From Lachnospiraceae bacterium (lineage in GTDB: Bacteria; Bacillota; Clostridia; Lachnospirales; Lachnospiraceae): DNA of 64,000 nt. Below the pieces are notes generated by a model. That model saw only the letters and a program-made list of their open reading frames with translations, had not been told where the DNA came from and searched no databases. Position numbers and translations under genes: made by a program. The DNA is taken from assembly GCA_024692905.1 (NCBI GenBank), contig JAILLY010000062.1:1-64000 (forward strand), in the 5' to 3' direction. Positions 7,993 to 15,890 of this stretch are shown piece after piece (within the stretch, counting starts at the first letter, position 1; each line of letters begins with the position of its first letter).

Positions 7993-9741
7993 TTATTTAA
8001 GCTTGAAAAGCGTACCTATGATGCCTCTTCCGAGCGAAGCTCCGACATTACCTCCGACTTTCTTGCCGAACGATCCGCCCATGGTCTTGCCGAGCGCATT
8101 GCCCACTTCACGTCCCACGGTTCCGGCTGTAGAGGACGCAACTCCCTTGACAGCATTCTTGACCGCATTCTTCTTTGCGGCCTCCTCGCGCTCCGCCTTC
8201 TTTTTCGCAGCTTCCTCCTCTTTCTTCTTTGCGGCCTCCGCACGGGCAGCCTCGCGTTCGGCTTCCCTTCTCGCGGCAGCTTCTTCCTTTTCGGCCTGTT
8301 TCTTCGCCGCGGCTTCTTCTCTCTCTGCCTGCTTTCTTGCCGCTTCCTCTTCCTTAAGCCTTAACTTCTCAGCCTCTGCTTCCTCCTTCTCTCTCTGCTT
8401 CTCAAGGAGAGCGTTCCGGACTTCTTCATCCTCTTTGGCTTTAAGCCTTATAAGGAATTCATAGGCCGAATCCCTGTCAACGGATTCATCATATTTTAAG
8501 TGCAGGAAACTGCGGCTTATCTCACCGGCCCTGTCTTCGTCATCGATCGCTCCCATCCTGCTCTGGGGCGGAAGTATCTTAGTCTGTTTTACAATGGTCG
8601 GGATGCCCTGCTCGTCAAGCACCGAAACGAGAGCTTCACCGATACCGAGCGAGGTCAGCACCTCATAGGTATCAAATTCGGGGTTTTCCCTGAATGACTG
8701 TGCGGCCGCCCTGCAGGCCTTCTGTTCGCCGGGTGTATATGCATGCAGCGCATGCTGGATCTTCGTTCCGAGCTGCGCCAGCACCGCATCCGGTATATCC
8801 CTGGGATTCTGGGTTATGAAGAACACTCCGACTCCCTTACTCCTTATGAGCTTGACGACCTGCTCAACCTTGTCAAGAAGCGCCTTTGGTGCGGAATCAA
8901 ACAAAAGATGGGCCTCATCGAAGAAGAATACCATCTTCGGCCTGTCAAGGTCTCCGGCTTCGGGAAGAGTTTCAAACAGCTCCGAAAGCATCCAGAGAAG
9001 GAAGGTTGAATACATATTGGGGTTATTGATGAGCGTCTGGCAGTCAAGCACCTGGATCGTGCCTCTGCCTTCGGGACTCCTTGTTATCCAGTCCCTAATA
9101 TCAAGAGCGGGTTCACCGAAGAACCTGTCGGCCCCCTCCGCTTCAAGCGCCATTACGGACCTCATTATGACACCAAGGCTCTGTGTCGGGATATTTCCGT
9201 ACTTAACGCTGAGTTCCTTACAGTTCTCGGTCACATAGCTTATCATGGACCGTAGATCCTTGGTATCTATAAGGAGCATGTTCTTATCTTCGGCGAGCAT
9301 GTCATCCGCTATCCTGAAGATGACCGTAAGTATATCTGTCTGGGTCTCGTTTAATCCGAGTATCCTCCCCAAAAGGAGCGGCCCCATCTCGGTAACCGTC
9401 GTCCTGAGAGGCAGGCCCTTTTGCGCATATACATCCCAGAATTCCGTGGGATAGGATTTAAATGCAAATCCTTCATCATTAAGGGCAAACCTTTCGATCC
9501 TTTTATTCATATCCTCGGTTTCGACACCGGGACGGCACATTCCGGCCAGGTCTCCCTTGACGTCGGCAAGAAAAACCGGGACGCCGCAGTCGCTGAACGA
9601 TTCGGCCAGCACCTTAAGGGTCACGGTCTTACCCGTTCCCGTGGCTCCGGCTATCATTCCGTGCCTGTTTGCCATGGAAGGATAGATGAACACCTTCTCT
9701 TCACCAGACCTGCCAATCCATATCTTCTCTTCATTATACAT
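7993..9741 (-). CDS. HerA/DUF853-family ATPase with charged coiled-coil and Gly-rich tail
   Basis: A FtsK/HerA-superfamily P-loop ATPase of the YjgR/DUF853 group, whose role is not established. Walker A is GATGTGKT at residues 32-39 and Walker B KMVFFFDEAH near 270, followed by FITQNPRDIPDAVLAQLG with a sensor-like Gln-Asn. Residues about 435-530 are a Lys/Glu/Ala coiled coil. The last 50 residues are Gly-rich (GKTMGGSFGKKVGGNVG), like membrane-active glycine zippers. The ATG at 9741 is preferred over an upstream start 28 residues earlier because GGAGGG precedes it, giving 582 residues. It has its own promoter and terminator. Confidence 0.85.
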   Translation of the reverse strand: MYNEEKIWIGRSGEEKVFIYPSMANRHGMIAGATGTGKTVTLKVLAESFSDCGVPVFLADVKGDLAGMCRPGVETEDMNKRIERFALNDEGFAFKSYPTEFWDVYAQKGLPLRTTVTEMGPLLLGRILGLNETQTDILTVIFRIADDMLAEDKNMLLIDTKDLRSMISYVTENCKELSVKYGNIPTQSLGVIMRSVMALEAEGADRFFGEPALDIRDWITRSPEGRGTIQVLDCQTLINNPNMYSTFLLWMLSELFETLPEAGDLDRPKMVFFFDEAHLLFDSAPKALLDKVEQVVKLIRSKGVGVFFITQNPRDIPDAVLAQLGTKIQHALHAYTPGEQKACRAAAQSFRENPEFDTYEVLTSLGIGEALVSVLDEQGIPTIVKQTKILPPQSRMGAIDDEDRAGEISRSFLHLKYDESVDRDSAYEFLIRLKAKEDEEVRNALLEKQREKEEAEAEKLRLKEEEAARKQAEREEAAAKKQAEKEEAAARREAEREAARAEAAKKKEEEAAKKKAEREEAAKKNAVKNAVKGVASSTAGTVGREVGNALGKTMGGSFGKKVGGNVGASLGRGIIGTLFKLK

Positions 9742-9832
9742 TGTGAACCCTCCGGAATATCTGCACGATACGTAAGACAGCCGGTGATAAACACCCGGTC
9801 TGCGACCGTGATACATGATATGCAACGCATAA

Positions 9833-9862
9833 ATTATAGCACAATATCCCGGTATGACTCAA
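9833..9862 (-). promoter_or_regulatory. Promoter of the HerA-like gene
   Basis: TTGAGT (9857-9862), 18-nt spacer, TATAAT (9833-9838) on the minus strand, leaving about 85 nt of leader before the ATG at 9741. Confidence 0.55.
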
Positions 9863-9869
9863 CAGGGTA

Positions 9870-10802
9870 TCAATCCGTAAGTATAAGTACCCATACGGTA
9901 TATCCGCCTACAGTCGCGCAACCGAGGCCGGCCTTTGCGTAATCGACATTTAACATACACCTGTTATGTGAAGGAGACAATGACCAGGCATCTACCGCGC
10001 TTGCTGCCGAAGAGTAGCCGAGCGTGATATTCTCGCCGGAAACATTATATTCGATGCCGTTTTCGGAAAGGACAGTAACCGCGTTCTTTCCGTTCGGCCT
10101 TATATGCGAAAACCTCTGGGTGGCCTCTTTTGCTCTTTGCGCAGCCGCAAGGTTAAGCTCCTCGCTGAAACTTAAACTTCCGGCTCCGGCCTTGGCACGC
10201 TTTGCATTGATCGTTCCGAGTGCCGTACTCATCTCACTCGTCACGGTGCCCGATGCTCCCTTTGAACCGTTTGATGAGACCGAGGCCGAAGAAGCAGCCG
10301 GAGCAACCGGCTTACCCTTATCCTTAACCGCGGGCCTTGCGATATCGTCAGCATCGCAGGACCTGCTTCCGACGGATGTCGAACCGTTCGGATCATAGGA
10401 ACCTACCCTTGCAGACTTTGCTTCCTTCTTCTCCTGTACGGGCGCTGCCGGCTCAAGGACGTCGTCTTCATATTCCGGTATGTCCGTATCAATGACTATC
10501 TCATCCTCTTCATCATAGGAAGAAAGAAGGCAGTCATCCAGCGGGATCTCATATCCGGTATCATATTCATCATAAGAAATATCAAGCGGGATCTCGTATC
10601 CGGCATCATATTCATCATAGGAAACTTCAAGCGGGATCTCGTATCCGGGATCCTGGTATGTCCAATCATATTCGAGAGGGATCTCATATTCGGTATCATC
10701 GTAAAAACCGGAATAGACACCTGCATGTGCAACAGACGCGGGCAGGATCGCAAATACTGCAAAAGCTGCCGCAAAAACTGAAATCCTGATCACCTTATTC
10801 AT
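9870..10802 (-). CDS. Secreted CAP (SCP/PR1) domain protein with YEIPL repeats
   Basis: Exported protein of 310 residues. Residues 1-27 are a signal peptide ending near VAHA. Residues 39-88 contain YEIPL every 15 residues, in an acidic Tyr/Asp-rich context. A Ser/Pro/Ala linker follows, then a CAP domain from about 190 to the end with FSHIRPNG, GENITLGY and a W..SPSHNRCML segment. The bacterial YkwD-type family is often cell-wall associated, but its activity is unsettled. GGGAG precedes the ATG. It is monocistronic, with a promoter about 180 nt upstream. Confidence 0.85.
   Translation of the reverse strand: MNKVIRISVFAAAFAVFAILPASVAHAGVYSGFYDDTEYEIPLEYDWTYQDPGYEIPLEVSYDEYDAGYEIPLDISYDEYDTGYEIPLDDCLLSSYDEEDEIVIDTDIPEYEDDVLEPAAPVQEKKEAKSARVGSYDPNGSTSVGSRSCDADDIARPAVKDKGKPVAPAASSASVSSNGSKGASGTVTSEMSTALGTINAKRAKAGAGSLSFSEELNLAAAQRAKEATQRFSHIRPNGKNAVTVLSENGIEYNVSGENITLGYSSAASAVDAWSLSPSHNRCMLNVDYAKAGLGCATVGGYTVWVLILTD
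10539..10688 (-). repeat. 45-bp tandem coding repeats in the CAP protein gene
   Basis: Four copies of a 15-codon unit starting with YEIPL are at residues 39, 54, 69 and 84. The two middle units are nearly identical in DNA as well as protein, so recent duplication is likely. Confidence 0.85.
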
Positions 10803-10978
10803 AATAATCTCCCTTCATTATCGTATTCGTATTAAAGAATGATATCGGTAATATCGTCCTTCAAACGAAATACATGCAGTAATGCCTTCCCCGTGCATCA
10901 CAACGACCCCATTATCACCGTATGGTCACAAAACATCACATCCCCATGTAAATATCACATTATGACCATTGCATGCTT

Positions 10979-11007
10979 ATTATACATCACATTTATACCA
11001 ATGTCAT
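10979..11007 (-). promoter_or_regulatory. Promoter of the CAP protein gene
   Basis: ATGACA (11002-11007), 17-nt spacer, TATAAT (10979-10984) on the minus strand. The leader would be about 170 nt. One TGTGATG motif lies in the spacer and three more downstream, which would suit an operator array. Confidence 0.5.
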
Positions 11008-11072
11008 CATTTTTTTCAAAATTGTTAACTGAATCGGATCTCCCAAAAAATAACCTGCGTTTCTAGTGTTTT

Positions 11073-11102
11073 AAAAACTTCCGGTATTTATATGCCTCCG
11101 GA
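11073..11102 (-). terminator. Possible terminator of the dehydratase operon
   Basis: TCCGG and CCGGA arms (11080-11084 and 11098-11102) enclose a 13-nt loop and are followed on the minus strand by AGTTTTT. The stem is only 5 bp and lies about 120 nt after the stop codon. Confidence 0.3.
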
Positions 11103-11219
11103 TCGTGTTTCAGTTAAAACAGGATTTAATTTAGTTGTGAACAGGGATTTTTGCAATTTTTCTCGAACTGTCGTTCGGATACGTTTTATTTCGCTAAAGT
11201 ATTAAGTCGTGTTATAAAC

Positions 11220-13193
11220 TTAATCGCAGGGGCTGTAAGTCGGTACTACTTTCCTGACATATTCACCTATGCTGTCATTGTTCTCATAGCAGACAGCCAT
11301 GAGTTCCTGCAGATCATCTATGAATTTCTCGGGATCGAACTCTATGGGTTTGCCTATATGTATCATCTTATTCGGGGTCGTCTGCATACCTTCCTCTGCC
11401 ATAAGTTTCTCTTCATACAGTTTTTCACCGGGCCGCAAACCGGTATATACTATCTTGATATCGACATCGGGTTTGTATCCGGAAAGCTTGATCAGATTTC
11501 TCGCCAATGTGTCTATCCTGACAGGCTCACCCATGTCCAAAACGAATATCTCACCGCCGTGCGCATACACTCCTGCCTGCAAAACGAGGGAAACAGCCTC
11601 CGGTATAGTCATAAAATAACGTATGATATCAGGATGTGTGACCGTAACGGGTCCTCCGTTCGCTATCTGCTTTTTGAACAAAGGCACAACCGAACCGTTC
11701 GAACCGAGTACATTGCCGAACCTTACCGCAACAAATTCCGTCTTTATGCTGCTCGTATCGATCTTCCTGTATACCCTGACTCCTTCCGAATCAACCTCAT
11801 GCTGGAAAAGCCTCGGGATCATATCAACCTTACCGTCCCTTATAAGCTGGTTGAAAGCCTGGATGACCATCTCGCACAGTCTCTTGCTCGCTCCCATTAT
11901 ATTTGTAGGATTGACAGCCTTATCCGTGGATATGAGCACAAACCTCTCACAGCCGTTCAAAAGAGCGGCGTGGGCGGTCTTATAGGTACCTATCGCATTG
12001 TTCTTTATGGCTTCGCAGGGACTGTCCTCCATAAGCGGCACGTGCTTGTGAGCCGCCGCATGGTACACAACCTGGGGATGATATGTCTCAAATACGGAAT
12101 TGATCCTCCTCGAATCCCTGATAGAACCGATCAGCACGGTAAGATTAAGTCCCGGATAATCGGTCCTTAACTCCTGTTCTATCTCGTATGCGCTGTTTTC
12201 GTAAATATCAAGGATAATAAGATGTCCGGGCTTATGGGCCGCGATCTGGCGGCATAATTCGCTGCCGATAGAGCCTCCGCCTCCCGTGACGAGAATGACT
12301 TTACCCGTAAGATAATTGAATATCTCGTCTAAGTTGACTTTTATGGATTCCCTTCCGAGGAGATCCTCTATCTTCACGCTCCTCATCGAGCTTACGGAAA
12401 CCTCGCCGTTGACGAGCTGGTACATTCCGGGGAGGTTTTTGAGCTCGCAGCCCGTTTCCTTACATATATTAAGTATATCCCTCTTGGCCGAAACATCGGA
12501 ATTGGGAAGCGCAACGTATATCTTCTTTATATTATATTCGCCGATCGCGCTCAATATCCGGTCGCGTCCGCCTATTATGGGCACTCCGTCGATATATCTG
12601 TTCCATTTGTTGGGGTCGTCATCGACTATGCAGCAGATCCGGTCCGTTGTCTCCTTCGAATGGCTTACATCCCTTAAGATCATCTGCCCCGCCGAACCGG
12701 CACCTATAAGGAGAACGTTATCCTCACGTTCCACGGTCCTGAAACCGCCCTTAAAGTCCATAAGGAGGAAGAACCTGTAGGAAAACCTGACTCCGGCGAC
12801 CAGCACGAACTGGACGACAGCTCCGAATATGTAATATGACATGGGCATCCTCTGGATAAAGGATATGCCCACGGTATGGAATACAAAACATATGGCCGAA
12901 GCGATGAGGATGCGCATAAGCTCGCTGTAACTTGCGAACCGCCATATCGTCTTATACATCCTCTGCCTTGCGAAGACCAATACGCAGAAGATCGTATAAA
13001 TGGGCGCAAATATGAGAAAAGGCCTCATATAATCATCGGGAATAAGCCTGAACCTGCAGTCAAACCTGATCCAGAGAGAAAAAAGATATGAAAGGTTGAC
13101 CGCGATGATATCAAAAACGATCAGTATCGCGGCTATCGCCTTCCAGTGTTCTATATGAAGTTTGCGTAAAATACCGTCAAATTTATCGTTCAT
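11220..13193 (-). CDS. Membrane nucleotide-sugar 4,6-dehydratase (PglF/WbpM/CapD family)
   Basis: Probably converts UDP-GlcNAc (or a related sugar) to its 4-keto-6-deoxy form for surface glycans. Four N-terminal membrane segments lie within residues 10-135, then a CoA-binding-like Rossmann fold with LLIGAGSAGQ, then the catalytic SDR domain with VTGGGGSIGSELCRQ. The active site reads STDKAVNPTNIMGASK; Met in place of the usual Tyr before GASK is the hallmark of these large dehydratases. An in-frame TTG at 13217 would add eight residues; neither start has a strong ribosome binding site and I prefer the ATG. It is last in the 17.8-11.2 kb run. Confidence 0.88.
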   Translation of the reverse strand: MNDKFDGILRKLHIEHWKAIAAILIVFDIIAVNLSYLFSLWIRFDCRFRLIPDDYMRPFLIFAPIYTIFCVLVFARQRMYKTIWRFASYSELMRILIASAICFVFHTVGISFIQRMPMSYYIFGAVVQFVLVAGVRFSYRFFLLMDFKGGFRTVEREDNVLLIGAGSAGQMILRDVSHSKETTDRICCIVDDDPNKWNRYIDGVPIIGGRDRILSAIGEYNIKKIYVALPNSDVSAKRDILNICKETGCELKNLPGMYQLVNGEVSVSSMRSVKIEDLLGRESIKVNLDEIFNYLTGKVILVTGGGGSIGSELCRQIAAHKPGHLIILDIYENSAYEIEQELRTDYPGLNLTVLIGSIRDSRRINSVFETYHPQVVYHAAAHKHVPLMEDSPCEAIKNNAIGTYKTAHAALLNGCERFVLISTDKAVNPTNIMGASKRLCEMVIQAFNQLIRDGKVDMIPRLFQHEVDSEGVRVYRKIDTSSIKTEFVAVRFGNVLGSNGSVVPLFKKQIANGGPVTVTHPDIIRYFMTIPEAVSLVLQAGVYAHGGEIFVLDMGEPVRIDTLARNLIKLSGYKPDVDIKIVYTGLRPGEKLYEEKLMAEEGMQTTPNKMIHIGKPIEFDPEKFIDDLQELMAVCYENNDSIGEYVRKVVPTYSPCD

Positions 13194-13229
13194 CGCATGT
13201 CCAAACGCAGTGATCAACGTCTGTAATGG

Positions 13230-14399
13230 CTACTTCCTGTTCCTGAGTCCCTCGATATAATGCCCAAGCCTCTCCATGGCAACCTTGAGCTTTTCAAGAG
13301 AATATGCATAACTGATCCTTATAAAGCCCTCTCCGCTGTCACCGAAGGCCGAACCCGGAACGACCGCAAGCCTCTCGGCATCGAGAAGGGCAAAAGCAAA
13401 CTCCTCGGAGGTCATGCCGAACTCCCTGATATCGGGGAATACGTAAAATGCGCCGTAAGGTTCGAAGCAGGATAATCCCATCTCCTTAAAGGAATGCATA
13501 AGGAACCGCCTTCTCTGGTCATATGATTCCCTCATCATCTTAACATCCTTATCTCCGTTCCTTAAAGCCTCAACAGCCGCATACTGGCTCGTAGTCGGGG
13601 CGCACATGATGCAGAACTGATGGATCTTGGTCATCTGGGAGATTATCTGTTCGGGACCGCAGGCGTATCCGAGCCTCCATCCCGTCATGGCAAATCCCTT
13701 CGAAAAGCCGTTTATTAAGATGGTCCTCTCCTGCATTCCCGGAAGCGAAGCTATCGAGCAGTGATCTCCGCAGTAGGTCAGTTCACTGTATATCTCATCG
13801 GATAATACGAATATATCCTTCTCAATACATACCTTTGCGATATCCTCAAGATCCTCCCTTGTCATGACAGCCCCTGTCGGGTTATTCGGGAACGGCATCA
13901 CAAGAATCTTGGTCTTATCCGTGACAGAATCAAGCAGCTCCTGTTTCGTAAGCCTGAATTCATCTTCGTTTTTGAGTTCTATGATGACGGGGACGGCACC
14001 GGCAAGTATCGCGCAGGGCTCATACGAAACATAGCTCGGCTGAGGGATCAGGACCTCATCGCCCGGGTCGCACATGGCACGCATCGCGATATCGATGGCT
14101 TCGCTTCCGCCTACCGTGATTATGACCTGTGACTTCGGATCGTATTCGATGCCGCATTTTCTTCCGATATATCCCGTTATCTCCTCTCGCAATTCGATAA
14201 GTCCGGAATTGGAGGTATAAAAGGTCCTTCCTTTTTCGAGGGAATAGATGCCCTCATCCCTTATATGCCAGGGCGTGTCAAAGTCAGGCTCGCCGACGCC
14301 CAGGGAGATCACATCCTTCATCTCGCTTGCGATATCGAAGAACTTACGTATGCCTGAAGGCTTGATATTGACGATCGTTTCAGATAACGGGTTCCTCAT
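13230..14399 (-). CDS. PLP-dependent class I/II aminotransferase
   Basis: Fold-type I aminotransferase of 389 residues, similar to PatA/aspartate aminotransferases. It has SLGVGEPDFDTP near residue 32, the NPTGA motif after MPFPN, and the PLP lysine in INGFSKGFAMTGWRLGY near residue 231. Its start overlaps the Lrp-family regulator stop as ATGA, so the pair is translationally coupled. A role in amino-acid metabolism sensed by that regulator is likely, but the amino acid cannot be named. Confidence 0.88.
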   Translation of the reverse strand: MRNPLSETIVNIKPSGIRKFFDIASEMKDVISLGVGEPDFDTPWHIRDEGIYSLEKGRTFYTSNSGLIELREEITGYIGRKCGIEYDPKSQVIITVGGSEAIDIAMRAMCDPGDEVLIPQPSYVSYEPCAILAGAVPVIIELKNEDEFRLTKQELLDSVTDKTKILVMPFPNNPTGAVMTREDLEDIAKVCIEKDIFVLSDEIYSELTYCGDHCSIASLPGMQERTILINGFSKGFAMTGWRLGYACGPEQIISQMTKIHQFCIMCAPTTSQYAAVEALRNGDKDVKMMRESYDQRRRFLMHSFKEMGLSCFEPYGAFYVFPDIREFGMTSEEFAFALLDAERLAVVPGSAFGDSGEGFIRISYAYSLEKLKVAMERLGHYIEGLRNRK

Positions 14400-14878
14400 G
14401 GCATCATTATCATCCTTTCATCCGTCTTGTCACCGTTAAGTATGGTTCCGTGATCCTTATACTTCTTGAGCACGAAATGTGTCGTCGTGGAGATAACATT
14501 CTCAAGCGTCGAAAGCTTCTGGGTCACGAAACTGCTTACTTCCTTAAGAGTCTTGCCTTCGAGCGAAACGAGAAGATCATAGCCTCCCGAGATGAGATAT
14601 GTCGCATTGACCTCGGGGTACTTATATATCCTTTCGGCTATATCATCAAATCCGTGGCCGCGCTGGGGAGTTACCCTGACTTCTATGAGCGCGTTCACAC
14701 GGTCTGTAGTCACCTTGTCCCAGTCTATAAGGGTATGATATCCGCAGATTATCCCCTCGGATTCCATATCTGTAAGTTCCTTTGTTATCTCGGCTTCCGT
14801 CGTTCCGAGGAGCACGGCCAGTTCGGCAAGCTCAACACGGCTGTTCTTTTCGATGTAATTAAGTATCTTCTCTCGCAT
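14396..14878 (-). CDS. Lrp/AsnC-family transcriptional regulator
   Basis: Feast/famine regulator of 160 residues. The N-terminal helix-turn-helix contains RVELAELAVLLGTTEAEITKEL, and the C-terminal RAM domain begins VNALIEVRVTPQRGHGFDDI and has the loop ISGGYDLLVSLEG, which binds amino-acid effectors in this family. The ATG at 14878 follows GGAGGAATGAA; a longer frame from 14914 has no better site and overlaps the upstream gene. It probably controls the coupled aminotransferase. Confidence 0.87.
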   Translation of the reverse strand: MREKILNYIEKNSRVELAELAVLLGTTEAEITKELTDMESEGIICGYHTLIDWDKVTTDRVNALIEVRVTPQRGHGFDDIAERIYKYPEVNATYLISGGYDLLVSLEGKTLKEVSSFVTQKLSTLENVISTTTHFVLKKYKDHGTILNGDKTDERMIMMP

Positions 14879-14879
14879 T

Positions 14880-15878
14880 TCATTCCTCCGTACTAAAGAT
14901 CTTATATAATTCATCCGGGCCGGGAGGAGTCAGATAACGCGCGTTACCCTTGTTTAACAGTATCCTGTCCCTGCCTTCCTCTATCTTTCCTATGATCGTT
15001 GCCTCGATGCCGGCCTCTTTAAGATCCCTTATAAGCTCCGGACCGTCGCCGGCGGTTATGAGCATGGATCCGCTTGAGATCAGTTCGTAAGGATTTATAT
15101 CAAACACCTCGCATATCTCAACGGTCTCCTGCCTTATGGGTATGCTCAGCATATCAACCTTAAGTCCGGCTCCCGAAGCCTCGGCAACTTCCCATAATGC
15201 CCCGAAGACCCCTCCTTCGGTTATATCATGCATAGCCGTTACACGGTGCTTAACGGCTATCCCGGCTTCCGGCACCACCGACAGGTACCTGATAAAACCC
15301 GCCGCTTCTCCGATAAAGGAAGAACTGAACCTCTTTAGCAGCTCCTCCTCCTTCTCCCTTGCGATTATCGACGTCCCCTCAAGTCCGATCCATTTGGTAA
15401 CGATTATGTCGTCTCCGGGACGTGCACCGCCGGTAGTTATATATTTATCCCTACGGACCTTTCCTACTCCTGTCACGGTTATGACCGGCTGGTTCACCAC
15501 CCGTGTGACCTCGGTATGTCCGCCTATGGTCTGTATATCCAGCTCGCTGCAGGCTTCCTCCACCTGCTCCATTATCTCCTTAAGGTCTTCCTCCACACAA
15601 CCCTCGGGCAGGAGGATCGAGAGCATTACTCCGATAACCTCGGCGCCTGCCGATGCTATATCATTTGCGGTTACATGAACCGCTAAAGACCCCATCTCGT
15701 GAGATGTTCCCGTGATGGGATCGGTGCTCATCACATATACCTCATCGCTGCCGAGTCCTATCACTGCACAGTCTTCGCCGACCGCCGCTCCCTGCAGTAT
15801 CTCCGGACGTCTTTTCTTTATCCGGTTTATCACGGACCTCCTGAGTACGGATTCGGGTACCTTGCCTGTCTTCATCAT
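14880..15878 (-). CDS. AIR synthase-related (PurM-like) protein
   Basis: ATP-binding PurM/HypE/ThiL superfamily protein of about 332 residues. Visible family features are GEDCAVIGLGSDEVYVMSTDPITG at the nucleotide site, HVTANDIASAGA, and MHDITEGGVFGALWEV in the C-terminal domain. HypE partners are absent, so hydrogenase maturation is not supported and the substrate is unknown. The ATG at 15878 is 9 nt after AAGGA; the upstream ATG at 15887 directly abuts that site. The stop overlaps the Lrp ribosome binding region. Confidence 0.75.
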   Translation of the reverse strand: MMKTGKVPESVLRRSVINRIKKRRPEILQGAAVGEDCAVIGLGSDEVYVMSTDPITGTSHEMGSLAVHVTANDIASAGAEVIGVMLSILLPEGCVEEDLKEIMEQVEEACSELDIQTIGGHTEVTRVVNQPVITVTGVGKVRRDKYITTGGARPGDDIIVTKWIGLEGTSIIAREKEEELLKRFSSSFIGEAAGFIRYLSVVPEAGIAVKHRVTAMHDITEGGVFGALWEVAEASGAGLKVDMLSIPIRQETVEICEVFDINPYELISSGSMLITAGDGPELIRDLKEAGIEATIIGKIEEGRDRILLNKGNARYLTPPGPDELYKIFSTEE

Positions 15879-15890
15879 GCCTGTCATTCC

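Larger units (their letters stand above)
10803..11219. other. 417-bp intergenic region with promoter and repeated TGTGAT motifs
   Basis: I see no credible gene in this AT-rich gap, the longest in the window. It contains a promoter toward the CAP gene, four copies of TGTGATG or TGTGATA on the minus strand (plus-strand positions 10896, 10934, 10953 and 10985), a fifth TGTGA at 10925, and a weak terminator for the dehydratase gene near 11073-11102. Confidence 0.6.

Noticed and set aside
11151-12170. 339-codon open frame on the plus strand
   Set aside because: It lies antisense to the dehydratase gene, has no recognisable domain or ribosome binding site, and mirrors the codon bias of the real gene.
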